A stretch of DNA of 64,000 nt from Arbacia lixula (Eukaryota; Echinodermata; Echinoidea; Arbacioida; Arbaciidae), in NCBI GenBank assembly GCA_963669155.1, contig OZ022583.1:3401357-3465356 (forward strand), in the 5' to 3' direction. The notes under the pieces were generated by a model, which ran no database searches, was not told where the DNA came from, and worked only from the letters and a program-made list of their open reading frames with translations. The translations under genes were made by a program, and so were the position numbers. Positions 1-12,600 of the stretch are shown here, piece by piece; positions within the stretch are counted from its first letter, which is position 1, and every line of letters begins with the position of its first letter.

Positions 1-3000
1 GTGTGACTTTGAAAACCAACCCCAAAACGTGACTTGCCATGAACTCATTAGATAATTTCAGATATAAGCACTTTATTTCAATAACATGTATCGTTTATTG
101 TTAATGACATCACTATGTACATATTGGTTTGGCGGCCATCTTGGAAAGTGGCTCCCAAGACCAAATTCAGTGCCTCTCCATTTAGTTTTGCTTAATACAT
201 AATTCTAAACGTATGTACCAAATTTAGTGATCGTAGGTAATCGTAGGACACAAAAGAGCTAAATAAATTGATTTGGCAGCATTTTTGGACGCCATCTTGG
301 AAAATGGCGTCACAAGGACAATTTTTTAAGTGCCTCTATATCCAATTTTCTTATATATATTATTTTACACTATGTTTCAAATTAGGTGCCTGTAGACAAA
401 AGTGTACAATTAATCTGGACATATTTGTTGCTTAACCACCCCACTATTCATTCTCGTCATCTACCCTATTTTCTACATCCGTATTGTATGCAATAATATG
501 TGCCTTGATAAAGAAATCTTTCATCACATGTGTCTTATCCATTTACACATTGCATGAGCCTATGTTTAACAACAAATTGTGAAGTGTCTGTGATCTGAGA
601 ATGTCATATGAACATAGGTATATGTTCTTACCTGTAGAGTTTCTTCAATTCAATTGACATCTATAGTCTGTTCCAGACTGATCTGTATTTTTTAATTGAG
701 GATGAAAAACAAGTTTGATATTCACCTGTAGTGGTTCCATAAAACATTGTTCACCACAGGTAAATATGAGAGCAGACTGGACATTGATTTATTCAACGCT
801 TTATTAAACATGAGTAGCCAGATTGTGTACATCTGATCTGAATCGAAAAGTGCTTTTTAAAGTAAAATCTACGTCCTTTGTCCTAATCTGAATCAGAAAC
901 TAGGAATTCCAATCTGGCATTATCCAGATTCTTAATCTGCACTCTTCAGAGATAAGATTATCACAAAAAAACCTGTTTGGGGACGCTCAAACCACGTTCA
1001 CCAAAAATAGAGCTTTTCACAACTGGACTAATCAGGGATACTGATATGAAAACCTCACTGCACCTAAGGTAGGCCTCTAGCTGAGCCTGACATCACCTCG
1101 GAAACGTGTTTGGGCCTCCTCTTAAGACATTTTAATCCGGATCTATCCTTGTCCAGTGGATTTGTGAACGCATTCGTACCGTTCCCGATTTCGCCCCCCC
1201 CCCTCCTCTACCTCCCACAACGGTTTATTTTCAAAATGTATTTGCAGAAATTCGCAAAATTAAAACAAAAAGGTCGTTTTATGCTAGCGTTACTCGGATT
1301 TAAAAATAGGGTCTCGCTTTTGGGAATTATTAACATGTCTAGTTTGTTTGTGTCATTGAATTGATACAAAATTATCTTTTTTGTACAAGAAAACTAGAGA
1401 TGCAAAACATGAGTAGTTCCTTAGGGCTAATTTGCATTTGTTTATGTGTAAAATAGAAATACAATGCGTCACGAAAAATGTTCTTGAAAGGGCACTTATA
1501 ACCGAGGATGATTTATATATTAAGGGAAAATCAAAGCATATAAAGTGACACCTCGGGGATTTGCTTTCTTTGGAAGCTCAACTTTTGAACCAGTGGATTT
1601 CATTATCCAAGAATATTCGATATACAACGCAACTCCGCCATCATTGTGTGCAAAATTTGTTTAGAATGCTGACCCACTGGTCGTGAGGAATGCCAATCCT
1701 TTCAAAGTTGGTTTCTTCTTCGCATGTCTTTGATTTTTTTTCTTCGATGCGACGGTGTTTTTAAGGGTTTGCCTACACTGTGCGCATAGGGCATAACCTA
1801 TGCATTCAGATTGTTCGTTGACGTAGAGGAAGATATAGGAATTAGTTTAGTCCCTGGATCAGAGGGTCGAAAGCATATAGGACGACACTTTCTGCGTCAT
1901 TCCGATCACGGTTGCGTTTCTCAGTGTACAGGTGTATTGCTTGTAAAAGGTAAGGAATATTACATAGCATATCAATCTGCAAAAACATTATAACATCTAT
2001 TAATCTGTTAACAGCACTCTTGCACATTTAGACGCACTGTTTTAACGGAATTATTAATAAGAGAAAAGGGCGTTGTTGTTACCAGGATTGTGTCAACCTT
2101 TTGCATGAGGGTGTAGTTGTGTGTTATGATCACACTATGTAAACATCAATGAGACATGGAAAGTGTTCATATCACCATTATATCGTTGACACTAGTCTGT
2201 AGTAATTGACCGTTTGGGGTACTACTCGTGACTGTTGTTGTAGTTAATAATAATTGTCGTTCTTCATTCATATCTCGAATATTTACGCCAAGAATCAAAA
2301 TTGGGTCATGTTGTTACGAATGTGTTTATGAGATGATTTTGATCTCACTTCTCATACCTTTTTTCGTACAGTACCTGAAACCAGATTCCGTTCAGTAATT
2401 AACAGTATTCAAACACATCTTTATAAGCTATTGAATTGACGGATCCGTACAAAACATTTAATTTCTATGTACAGGGCTACAATTTTCAACTCTCAAAGAA
2501 TTAATTTTGATCTGATCTGTATTGTTTGTGAAGAATTTCCATCAAAGGAAAAAAAATGTATATGTTTAGCGTTTATGATCAACATTCTCCTTCACATGGA
2601 CATGAAGACACTTAATAGCTTGTAACCCTATAGTGTAGTGGCAACGTGTTCTTGACCGACTTTTCCAAAATACTGCTTTCAGCTTTTAGATGTGTGTGAT
2701 GTTCCTTCTTTCAATTGAAGCTTTTCTGCAGCATGGTCCAGTCAGTTGACATTCAGAACACATCTCTCTATATGACTGCTTCTCTTTGGTAATATTCCAG
2801 AATATTAACTTAAATCATTAAATGGGTTACCTTTGCACGGCCTCTGCGGTTATATTTGCTGTGAGAGAGCACTTGTATAGGTCAATACAATACTGAATAG
2901 GATTACAGAGCAGGCGAGTACACTCTAGTCATGCTGATTCAGATTTCAGGATATTTTTCACAATTTGCTGGGGCTATAGCCGTCTTTGCAGTGCAAGCTT

Positions 3001-3274
3001 CGTTTTCAAACTTCCTGGGGGGGGGGGGGGGGCAGGAAAAAGAAGGTAAAATCGTGCTATCAAATACCGCGCTTGACATGCTGGAGAAGACACCGCATGA
3101 TCATTCCATCTTACGTTTTGCGCCGACATCGCGAGTGAGACAGGCATGGCAATTCATGAACTAAGGGGACTAGTTTGTCAACACTTTTTTTGTTGATATT
3201 ACAGTATAAATAATTTAGTGTGCTAAAATCACCACTTCTTATTTTTTGTCAAGCTCAAACGACCCCCTTCAAGT
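1..3274. other. Non-coding region upstream of the GPCR gene
   Basis: No convincing coding exon was found here. The short open frames at 1110-1364, 1811-1993 and 2931-3164 show no recognisable domain. A donor-like AAAAG/GTAAGG lies at 1948-1956 and could end a 5' untranslated exon of the downstream GPCR, but nothing else supports that. The left end holds a diverged direct repeat (separate entry), and a G-homopolymer lies at about 3017-3032. Confidence 0.5.
131..390. repeat. Diverged direct repeat, unit about 158 bp, two copies
   Basis: The block starting near 131 (GGCGGCCATCTTGGAAAGTG) recurs near 289 (GGACGCCATCTTGGAAAATG). Shared landmarks follow at the same spacing: CAAG..CAA, AGTGCCTCT, then a poorly conserved AT-rich stretch, then ACCAAATTTAG versus TTCAAATTAG. 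The core GCCATCTTGGAAAATGGC is partly self-complementary. The copies are clearly diverged, so this looks like an old interspersed or satellite-type repeat rather than a recent duplication. Confidence 0.6.
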
Positions 3275-3529
3275 ATGGACGAAGACGGGATTCCGCCAGA
3301 GGAGTTCGGATATGCGGCTATATCAGCGGCTGTCACGGCATTGGCAGCCGTGATCAACCTCGTCACCATCGTCGTGATCATTGCCAGCAAGTCTTTGCGG
3401 CTGAAGAAGCGATATGTCTTCATCTTTAATCTGGCTTTGGCGGATGCGACCGCGTCGGCCGTACTGTTCACACAACACCTCCCAGTTTTGACGGGGGTAA
3501 GTGTGTTGTGTGCATGTGCGTGCGTGAGA

Positions 3530-3581
<52 letters not shown>

Positions 3582-4439
3582 GTGTGAACGTGAATACATA
3601 TTTATGTGTGTTGGTAATTATACCGGGTGTAGGTTCTTTTTCTAGACCGTAAATGGAAGCACTCACATATTCTAACTATCCGCCTTTATTTCTATTATTT
3701 CAATCCATCTCATTAGGTAGAATTCCCTAGGACATGGTGGCGGGAACCGCTCTTCAACGCGGCCCTCTTGATATCGATCATGAGTACCCTCTCTATCGCG
3801 GTACAACGATACATCTCTGTTCGCTTTGACCCGCTTGGCCAACGAAAGCTCGTCACTGCTGGCCGGTCCATCGCTGGCTGCCTAGCCATTTGGGTCATCT
3901 TCCTCAGCGCCTACCTTCTCGTAGCGTGGTACCTGGACTACTACTTCATCGGGTTCGTGATCACCCCGGCGATCGCCATCCCAGCCCTGCTGGTGACCAC
4001 GGTCTGCTACGCCTACCTCTACCGTCTCGTGTCGGCGAACCTGAAGGCTATTCCGGGGGAAGATACCGACACGTTGCTCCGCAAGCGCACAACTAGCCAC
4101 AAGACGATGTTGTCCACTTTCCTGCTCGTCATCTTCACGACCACCGTATGCTGGGTACCCATGTGCATCGTCCTCCTCGTCGAGTACTACGGACCCGAGT
4201 CGCTGTTCGAGACCGAATGGTTCGGCGCCATCTCTCTGACATGTTTCTTCCTCATCGCTCTCAGCGGGCTAATCAACCCCCTCATCTACTGGTTCGGCCT
4301 GCCAGAGCTCCGGCGCAAGTTGACCTGCTGCTGCTGCCGGCAAGACAATGACGCGGACTTCGACTCTGACGTGAGCATTAGGGCAGCGGCCTGTGGTGAT
4401 CTGGACCTAACCAAGATCGATGACGTAAAGGTCGCATAA
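3275..4439 (+). CDS. Rhodopsin-class (family A) G-protein-coupled receptor, 2 exons, 314 aa
   Basis: Exon 1 is 3275-3496 and exon 2 is 3717-4439. The intron is GT-AG (GTAAGT donor, CATTAG acceptor), phase 0, and contains a (TG)n tract. Seven hydrophobic segments can be traced. TM2 carries NLALADA. TM3 ends in QRYISVR where DRY is usual. TM6 contains CWVP. TM7 has NPLIY. The C-tail begins with a CCCC cluster, a likely palmitoylation site, followed by an acidic stretch. No cysteine precedes TM3 and the second extracellular loop is very short and cysteine-free, so the canonical disulfide is absent; lysophospholipid/cannabinoid/melanocortin-type (MECA) receptors share that trait. The ligand cannot be named. 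Base composition is clearly more GC-rich than the flanks. The ATG at 3275 is the first in-frame start of the exon; additional 5' exons are not excluded. Confidence 0.85.
3532..3579. repeat. (TG)n microsatellite inside the GPCR intron
   Basis: About 24 TG units lie just downstream of the donor site of the GPCR intron. The tract is intronic in the gene model, so the open frame that reads through it is not coding. Confidence 0.9.
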
Positions 4440-4554
4440 AACAGTGGCGTGTAATTTCATTATTGCCGAAAAATGTTGGTTTCCCTGCAAACACGGGGAG
4501 CTAGGAAAGGGGGATGTGTTTATGCTAACATAAAAGTTTGAGCTATCTAGTCCT

Positions 4555-4560
4555 AATAAA
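4555..4560 (+). terminator. Candidate poly(A) signal of the GPCR gene
   Basis: A canonical AATAAA lies 116 bases past the stop codon of the GPCR. It is the first such signal downstream and is positioned as expected for a short 3' UTR. Confidence 0.5.
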
Positions 4561-5387
4561 ATGGATAATGAGATTATACAATATACCGTACTTGACTTCA
4601 AAATGTTGTAGAGTGAAGCTTAAACAGAGCATCTGTAGAAAACACAACACTAAGACATCATCATAATGATTACAGATATTGTGAATCAAAGCTCAATGAG
4701 AGAGAAGGTGGAGGAGAATAAGTTCTATCTTCAATTTTGGGGTCTTGATTATTTTCATCTTTAATGAAAAACAGACATCGATACCCACCCAAACTTCACA
4801 ATTGTATTTTTCGAGGCTATAGTGTTGCAACATACCCTGACAAAAATATAGGTGAGCGCTGTATTCCACCCAACACGTCTCTACCAGCACCACCACCACT
4901 ACCACCAGCACCACCACCACCACCACACCCAAACTCTCCTTTGAAGTTACTTTTGTGAATTGCGACTCCGGTTGAAAATAATCCAAATGATAATGCAAGG
5001 TATGGGGCTCTCGTATTGTAATATGGTAGTATGGATGTTTAATACGAAACCTTATCTGTTAAACCTTTCATTTTTTTTTTATTTTTCTTCTGGTACTTGG
5101 AGCTAATGGGTCTAAGATTTTTTTTTTTAATGTATATGATAGTATAATGGTATCAATGGGTCCGAAAGATTTGTACATATTTTGCAAACGGACCCCCCCC
5201 CCCCCCGTAAAATTAGGGGTATACAATGGTATAACAGGATATCTTACTCGTGAATAATACGTAAGTGGCATTGCCTGCGACACGGACAGTAAATATACCA
5301 TTTTCGTTATGTATGCAAATTTCATTCACGTCGTTCAAACATTACGTTATTAGGGGTAACCCCCAACACTTGTCCGAGGTTTTTCCG

Positions 5388-5515
5388 AGTAGCAACAACT
5401 AATAGAATCAGAGGGCGTTCCATCTATTCAAACTGTATCACGAAATACAGGTGGGTGTAATAACGTGTCACCGGGCAGTTAGGGAGGAAGTTGTGAATAC
5501 ATTACGAAAATGGAT
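5388..5515 (-). mobile_element. Fragment of the foldback MITE family also present at 60344-60863
   Basis: This segment (GAGTAGCAACAACTAATAGA through GTTGTGAATACATTACGAAA) matches, in opposite orientation, the interior of the MITE at about 60530-60655. Identity is interrupted but continuous over about 120 bases. The terminal inverted repeats are not evident, so this is a partial or decayed copy. Confidence 0.65.
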
Positions 5516-6718
5516 TATTTTATCGCATTCGAGAGGCATTTTTGAGACTTGTACTGAGGACCAATGAAGTAAGCATGATTAACTGATTAAGGGAACTGAA
5601 TGAAGTCGTTGTCGTTATTGTCGGTTATGGAGATTTAGGGCGCGTCTCCAATCGAATAATACAATTGTGTACACGCCAGCAGTGTGGGATTATGTCTCAA
5701 TTCAACTTAAGCAGTTAAGAATACCCTCAGCCTTTTTTTTTTATCCTGTTCAAGGGAGTGGGACAAAATGGGGTGCTTGAAAGCCGCTCTCCTCTGATGA
5801 TTCGAGTATGGGACGCCATTTAAAAGCCAGCTCGCATAGGCTGGCGTGCACACACTCAACTGTACACAGAGTACCGAAGTGTGACGTCATTTGAGCATTA
5901 TTGTCAAGGCAACTGGTTCGGGTAGAGCAAGCAGAGGTGATCACATTGGGGACTGTAATTGGGAATGCCCAACACTAGCCCGCTAGACAATATCGGATCG
6001 CTAAACTTCTCACTGGAGTGAGTTTGTTTAGATCCACTTGTCTTGACAACATGCTCATAATTTGATTGAACTCTGAATTAATCTTTAGATATGGTGATTA
6101 ACTTGTTTCTGTATGGCAAATATAGCTGAAAACTTGTCCGTGCATAATTCCAACTCTGTAAACAGGGTAGAGGTCTCTTCCAATCTTTTGTTTTCCCTAG
6201 AGTATGGATCGATCTGAGTTTCCGTTTCTTTCTACTAGTTGTCTATATAAATTCATATAATGTACATGATCTAGTAAGCACTTTATTCCGAGATGGCTAC
6301 CTATCGTGTATCGCGCCATCGCTCGACTAGTTGCGCTCAGTTTCGTCCAAGAGATAATACTACGCTTTCCCTAATATCTCAATCGACCATGGTATCTCTT
6401 TTATTTCGTAGCACGCTATGTCCTCAAGTTCAGACTAATACCACGCGTCTAGAACCTAGATTACGTCCTCTTGGATGATACAAAAGGGTGTGCGGATTTT
6501 TTTTTTTAAATAAAAATATGCGCACTGAAAATCGTGTGGAAAAAAGAGTTAAGTGAATTGTCAAAGACAACAAGACAAACAACAAAATTATTAACAATAT
6601 GACCTCTAAACAGTATACTAAGCAAACAAACTAAATGTGCACAGGATCGTAGACTCCTCTCCGGAGAGCCAGTCACCAAGCTCCTTAGTGCAGACGTGTT
6701 AGCTGCACTCGACCCACT

Positions 6719-6803
6719 ACAATGCTGGCGTGTACATCACTACATAATCGGGTGTGATTGAACACGCGCCTAAAATCAACCAGCAGCAGCAACAACAACA
6801 ACA
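6719..6803 (+). repeat. Interspersed repeat, copy 1, with CAG/CAA tail
   Basis: The motif ACAATGCTGGCGTGTACAT, then CGGGTGTGATTG, ACACGCGCC and a CAGCAGCAACAACAA tail recurs at about 59986-60056 with a small internal length difference. The simple-sequence tail resembles a retroposed element, but no polymerase III promoter boxes were identified, so the class is unknown. The 13-base piece GCTGGCGTGTACA also occurs inverted near 5672-5684. Confidence 0.6.
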
Positions 6804-7338
6804 TCATAGTATTAGCTCCAGTTTAAGTCCTCTAAAAATTTCTCTTGTGCCTTCATAGTTGTGCAGTGAGTCGTGTATCACTACGATGAGGCCTCTAATG
6901 CGCTATTGTGAATGCCACTCGTCCGCAAACTCCACTAAAAATATAACTGCTGACAGTCAATACATTGCCGCCTACTCTCGGTGTCCGTATTGTGTTGCAA
7001 GGGGAGATCTTATTCCGTATAACGTGTTATTTACACAAATTGTCCTGCTCGTTAGATATACTGCACTGCATCTGAGCTTATTTTCACCGGATGTTCGCTA
7101 TTTCAGCAATATATATTTCTATCTAGATTCCGGGAACTATTCGTTCATGTTTCCCAAGCATTATTCTAACTGTATTGTAAAACATTTATTGTATTTAAAT
7201 TGACAACTTTGCAAATCTGTATTGTATGTATAATGTAATGTTGTTTATCAAAATCGTAATGACTTACAGAATACTTTGTCTTTTATATAAAGGTATTGAA
7301 CACTATATGGTATTCTTATATGTCAATGATATTCATAA

Positions 7339-7679
7339 TACTATCTTAAAATAAGGAGGAGAGAAAGACAATGAAAGAGAAAGAGAGAGAGAAAAGAGAT
7401 GGAGAGAAAGAGATATCTAAAGATAAGACAACAAATTGGTGAAACAGAGAGACGTAGTAAGGAAGGAAAGAGAGAGAGAGAGAGAGGGAGAGAGGGAGAG
7501 ACTGGAAAAGGGAGGGAGGTAGAGAGAGAGAGAGAGAGAGGGAAGAAGGGAGAGAGAGAGAAAGAGGGGGGGGGGGGAGGAAGAAAAAGGCGAAATACTT
7601 AAATGAAAGATGAAAAGACATAAAAAGGGGATTATACTTCCCTACCAACTATCTTAAAATAAGGAGGAGAGAAAGACAA

Positions 7680-7724
<45 letters not shown>

Positions 7725-7794
7725 AGGGAGAGAAAGAGATATATATCTAAAGATAAGACAACAAATTGGTGAGACAGAGAGATGTAGTAAGGAA

Positions 7795-7800
<6 letters not shown>
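7339..7800. repeat. Purine-rich direct duplication, unit about 310 bp
   Basis: The unique landmark CTATCTTAAAATAAGGAGGA occurs near 7342 and again near 7651. The landmark CTAAAGATAAGACAACAAAT plus the following GGTGA.ACAGAGAGA.GTAGT occurs near 7417 and again near 7748. Between them lie GA-rich runs of unequal length. This is a tandem duplication embedded in satellite. Confidence 0.75.
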
Positions 7801-7845
<45 letters not shown>

Positions 7846-7918
7846 GGGGAGAGAGAGAGGGAGGGAGGGAGAGAGAGAGCGGGAGAGAGAGAGAGAGAGC
7901 GAGGGAGAGAGAGAGGGA

Positions 7919-7969
<51 letters not shown>

Positions 7970-8046
7970 AGAGAGGGAGAGGGAGAGAGAGAGAGAGAGA
8001 GGGGGAGAGAGAGAGAGAGGGAGAGAGAGAGAGAGAGGGAGAGAGA

Positions 8047-8114
<68 letters not shown>

Positions 8115-8128
8115 GGGAGAGAGGAAGC
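7798..8128. repeat. Long (GA)n / GGGAGA satellite
   Basis: About 330 bases are almost pure purine on the + strand, with interspersed GGGAGA and GCGAGG variants. Open frames on either strand through this block encode only Arg-Glu or Ser-Leu low-complexity peptides and are not genes. Confidence 0.9.
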
Positions 8129-9696
8129 GATAAAATACGATACGGCCGCCATGCTTTTGCATGAGATACCGACGGACATGACCATGATGACTGATGCGCT
8201 CTCCGCTACACGGGAGAGCATCCAGCATCACATACTTTATTGTGTAGGACAGAAGGACGGACCAGCTTGTCACTGCAGATGAGGGATTGCTGGTAGGAAT
8301 GAGGAATTGAAGGGGGCAAGGGGGTTAACCCTTTCAGTGGCAATTAAAATTGCTGCTCTTTCGTCTATGAGATTTGTGTGTAATACACATGTTGACGTGC
8401 ACGGTAGACGAATACGAAGCCATTAAAAAATTAAACTGCACAAATGCAAATATGGGGTTTCTAAATCCGACATATTATTGACGTTTCCGTGTGATCATAG
8501 AAAGACCTTTACCGAAAATGACCACAAAAATATTAAATCAAAGATTGACGTTATTTCACTTTTGCCAAGAATGTAGAGTTTATGAATATTATTCAACATG
8601 ATTTTAATAACGCAGATTTGATAGCACGAATTCAATATGACAGCCTATCCTGTTTATTTTGTGTAAAAAAAAAGAAAGAAAAAAGAACCTTTGGTGAAAG
8701 ATCGAGCCTCATTTAATTTATTTATACTTCCAAAAGAGAAAAACTTGAATGTTATCATACAAAGACTCCAAACCTTTGTTGAGTGGAGTACGAGGATTGT
8801 CGGGGTAGTTAGCATAACTTTCATGATTAAACTCTTGCTGAATCGAGACTGAACTCGGAAAAATGTCGGTAGCAGGGAGGCCGTGTCTACCACCCCCCCC
8901 CCCCCCGACACACATCCAGTACACATTCTCTCCCCTGCTACCCCATCGCTTCGTAACTGAAGCTCGACCAGTCGTCATGGTAGTAACATATCTATACACA
9001 CAGATGCCATCTGACCCGCTACAGAGAGAACATTGATAGCTACACCGCCGACATACATGGCCCCTAATGCCATCGCAGGGGACACGACCCGACCATTACT
9101 GCACGACTCTGCGGCTCTGCGACTGGTCGAATTCCAGGACACGGTCATTAGATTTGTGCTAAAACGTGACGTTGTATGTTTAGTCGTAGGTCCTTACGCA
9201 CTGCAGAATCGTGGCAAAATCGTTCCGTCTGCGCCGGGCTTTAGACAGATAGCAGAAAGCCGAACACTGTCGGCTTGCCATTGATGCGGACTGAATGATG
9301 CGATGTGCATCTCAGGTGATGTTACTCTATCTCAGCGTTGATACCATATCCTCATTGGACGCATCCTGAGCGATGTATCGCAATTTGTATGGGTGAGTAT
9401 AGATAGCAAGGCCTATTGATTCACGGTCTGTCTTCTATCATGTGCAAATTCTTTAAAATTAAGCATGGACACAAACTGATATGATTGTTGCGACTGTACA
9501 TAAAGCATGCATGTTATCAGATCAAGAGGTCGAAGGATGTTCAAAGCGTTTATCGATTCAAAATCAGAACTGTAAGCATTATGTTGGTGGTGAATGTATG
9601 TCTACAAGCTTCGTTGCACTTAACATGGCAGTCTCCCTTTATTTCGTTTTTAACAATATCATGCCGTAGGCGGCCCAGTCCGCCCTATTTCTATTT

Positions 9697-10241
9697 AACT
9701 AAAGGGAAAGTCTACCGTGAAGGTAAGTCTGTTTTTGATAAAAGCAGAAACCTAAAAGAAACTATTTAATGATGGGTTTGACAAAAATCTGTCAAAGGAT
9801 AACAGAGTTATGACCTTCAATTTGATGCTTTAGGTTGTGACGTAACTTGCGACTTACTCTGCTGTACATTTTGTACAGGTTTTTTGAAAAGTTGCATTTT
9901 CTAAACAGGATATAATTTTATACCATTCCCCTCGTCGGTTCGATAATATATCAGTCATCATGGCAATAGACGCATTTTCATTTTTGCGCAACACAAACCT
10001 CTATGAAAAAGATTTACTCCTTCATCAAAAACTGAAAAAGGGCACTTCATGGAATCATACAGCGTACAACATATGAGCGAGAGAGAGAGAGACAGACAGA
10101 CAGAGCGAGAGAGAGAGGAGAGAGAGAGCCAAAAAAAGACGTCACAAAATGAAAACTTCACAAAGTCATAACTTTCTTTATGTTGCTTTTATTTTTCTGC
10201 CAATTAAAGCCGATGTAATTTCAAGGTAGATTGTCCTTTAA
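9697..10241 (+). mobile_element. MITE-like element, family B, copy 1
   Basis: The left end (ACTAAAGGGAAAGTCTACCG) and right end (GGTAGATTGTCCTTTAAG) are imperfect inverted repeats. Internal landmarks are shared in order with the copy at 53521-53946: GTCAAAGGATAA, GTTATGA, GTGACGT, TTGCATTTTCT, TCTATGAAAAAGAT, GGAAT.ATA, CATAACTTTCTT. It encodes no protein and is consistent with a non-autonomous DNA transposon. A GA tract near 10077-10128 has grown inside it. Confidence 0.65.
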
Positions 10242-11439
10242 GTTGATCTCAAACGTGTATGGAATAATTGTATAGATATATATTTGTTGATATACAGAAT
10301 ATCCTATTCAGCATTTTGAAATACATAAATATAAGCAAATGAATATTGCCACTTTGGTAAATGTTACATAATGGTAATAATGATAGCACTTAGACCAACA
10401 GATATACCAGTTACATGTACGTATATCACATCATGCGCAGCAAATACGATCATCAAGTCGGCAAATTCCCTTACGTGAATTTTATTAAGTGCTTGCCAGC
10501 TAGCTTCACCCCGAGCCCGTGGTGGACCAATGAAGGTATGCAGACGGAACGCACGTACGCATCGCTGCGTCGGAAAGATAAGCCATAAACAAACGGAGTA
10601 ACGAATTGCAGGTCAATACAGTTTCAATTATGTGACATTAAATACGAGCCAAAAAAATGAACCTGATTAGTACAATCTGGGAGCACTTCAACTATGGTTT
10701 CAAAAACTTATATCTCTATTCCAAGAGCGGAAAGTCACGGAGAAAAATGAAATTCAAATAAACAGACGGACTCACAATTTAAGACAAATAATATTTCGAA
10801 TTTGAGAATCGATAAATGATAATGATAGTAATAAAAAAGATAATAATGATTAAGAACAATTGTACAGCACATCAAAAGAACAGAAGACATGGTGCAATGG
10901 GTTCGTAGTTGTGACATTTACATAGAACGAAACTGATATGTTTTCAAATTACTGCTCTATTGTTTCTATGTTTCTGAGGTAATCCGGCAAGTTATTCCAA
11001 GGAATTATGCCTGCGTTAATTTGAAAATGACATTTCCCCGTAAAAATTGTTGTCATTTGTGGAATGAAAAAAAATACCTTGCACTAAAAAGAAGTTTGAA
11101 CAATTCATTGAGGTATTATGGAGCACTCTGGTGAAAACCTTGATGCATTAGTGGGGGGAAAACTTGAACTGGATACGGGACTGGATGGGGAGACATTTTT
11201 TTTTTTTTAGATTTGAGGTTGATACTGGACATGCTAGAGTTCACAGGACGCCCTCCTTAACCCGAGTAGGCTGACGAGCGATCAAAGTAGTCTAAAATCG
11301 ACTTTGAGTAATTATTCATATACGGCGTGTGCATACCAGGAGTAAAGCTTCCGTAGACATGGTAGACACGGTGTTTGTGTGTACACCTTGACCAAGCGGA
11401 GGGAATGGGGGAGGGGGGGGGGGGCGGATAAATTCCTTC

Positions 11440-12600
11440 TCTTCTCAGGTTCCTACATTGTAATACGGAGAGCAAAATGGCGGTCTGAGCCCCGGGCATT
11501 TTTATGTACTCCTATTCATGTCTGCGCCCTCATTGAATCCATCAGTGTTCATTAAGTTTCATTTTAAACTTCAGTACTAACATTAAGCTTCCTTTAACTT
11601 TTTGTTGGAACCATTCGTGATCGTTTATATAATGTATATCACACGTATGAATACAAGGACAAATCGCCGTGATGAACCTTGAGGGGAGCTCGATTTCATT
11701 TGTTCCAAGGTGTAGACAAAAAACAACAACGACAACAACAAACCTGTTGCAACCCTGGGCATTTGTATATACCCCCGGTTCATCCACCTGTCTTAAACCC
11801 CGCCAGTGGTCATGCATCATTACCTTACTCCCTTACACGTAAAGGCTAACATTAATATCAACTACCTTTAACATTTGGCTGGAGCCATTCATCATCAATA
11901 ACCCTGTACATGACACTGGTGGATTATTTTGCCATGAATACACACAAATGTCATATATCAGCATTTTTTCTGGCACACAAAGCGTTAATAGACATAAAGC
12001 ACATAATGTAGCTTGAAAAAAACAATGATGTACCTTGAGAGGAGCTCAATTTATTTTGTTCCAAGGCTCCTTACTTGTAATACGTAGACGAAAACTAGCG
12101 GTCGAAGCCCTGGGCATTTCTGTGTATTCATAGGCACTGTAGGTGTCTTAAAACCCGTCAGTGGTCATACATTCTTACGTTACCGCCCTACACTTCAAGA
12201 TTAACTACCTTTAACCACTTGGCTGGAGGTATTCGTCATCATTATTATAATGCATATTCTACGTATCAATGCAAGTGCATGATGTATCTTGAAAAAAAAA
12301 CCCACCAATGATGTACCATCAAGGGCCCTCAATTTCATGTGTTCCAAGGTTTTTTTTCTTTGTTGTAGACGAGAACCATCATAGCGGTCGGAGCCCTGGG
12401 CATTTCTGTGTATCCGTAGGCAATGGTAGGTGTCTTAAAACCCGTCAATGGTCATAAATTACATTACCACCTTGCACTTACAAGCTAACATAAGGATTAA
12501 CTACCTTTAACATTTGGCTCGAGTCATTTGTCATCATTATTATAATGTATATCCCACATATGTTTACAAGCACGTGATGTATATTGAAAAATCACTACAT
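11440..12600. repeat. Degenerate tandem array, about four units of 260-360 bp
   Basis: The landmark C(C/T)GGGCATTT occurs near 11490, 11754, 12110 and 12395. Each is followed at a similar distance by GTCTTAAA.CCCG.CA.TGGTCAT, then ACTACCTTTAAC, then TTGGCTGGAG/TTGGAACC with ATTCGTCATCA, then GATGTA.CTTGA..GGAGCTC and TTCCAAGG. The order is preserved in every unit, so this is a tandem array with diverged members rather than dispersed copies. No coding potential or transposon ends were seen. Confidence 0.75.

Noticed and set aside
7632-8273. Long open frames on both strands
   Set aside because: They translate the GA/CT satellite into Ser-Leu or Arg-Glu repeats; all frames stay open because the repeat lacks stops.
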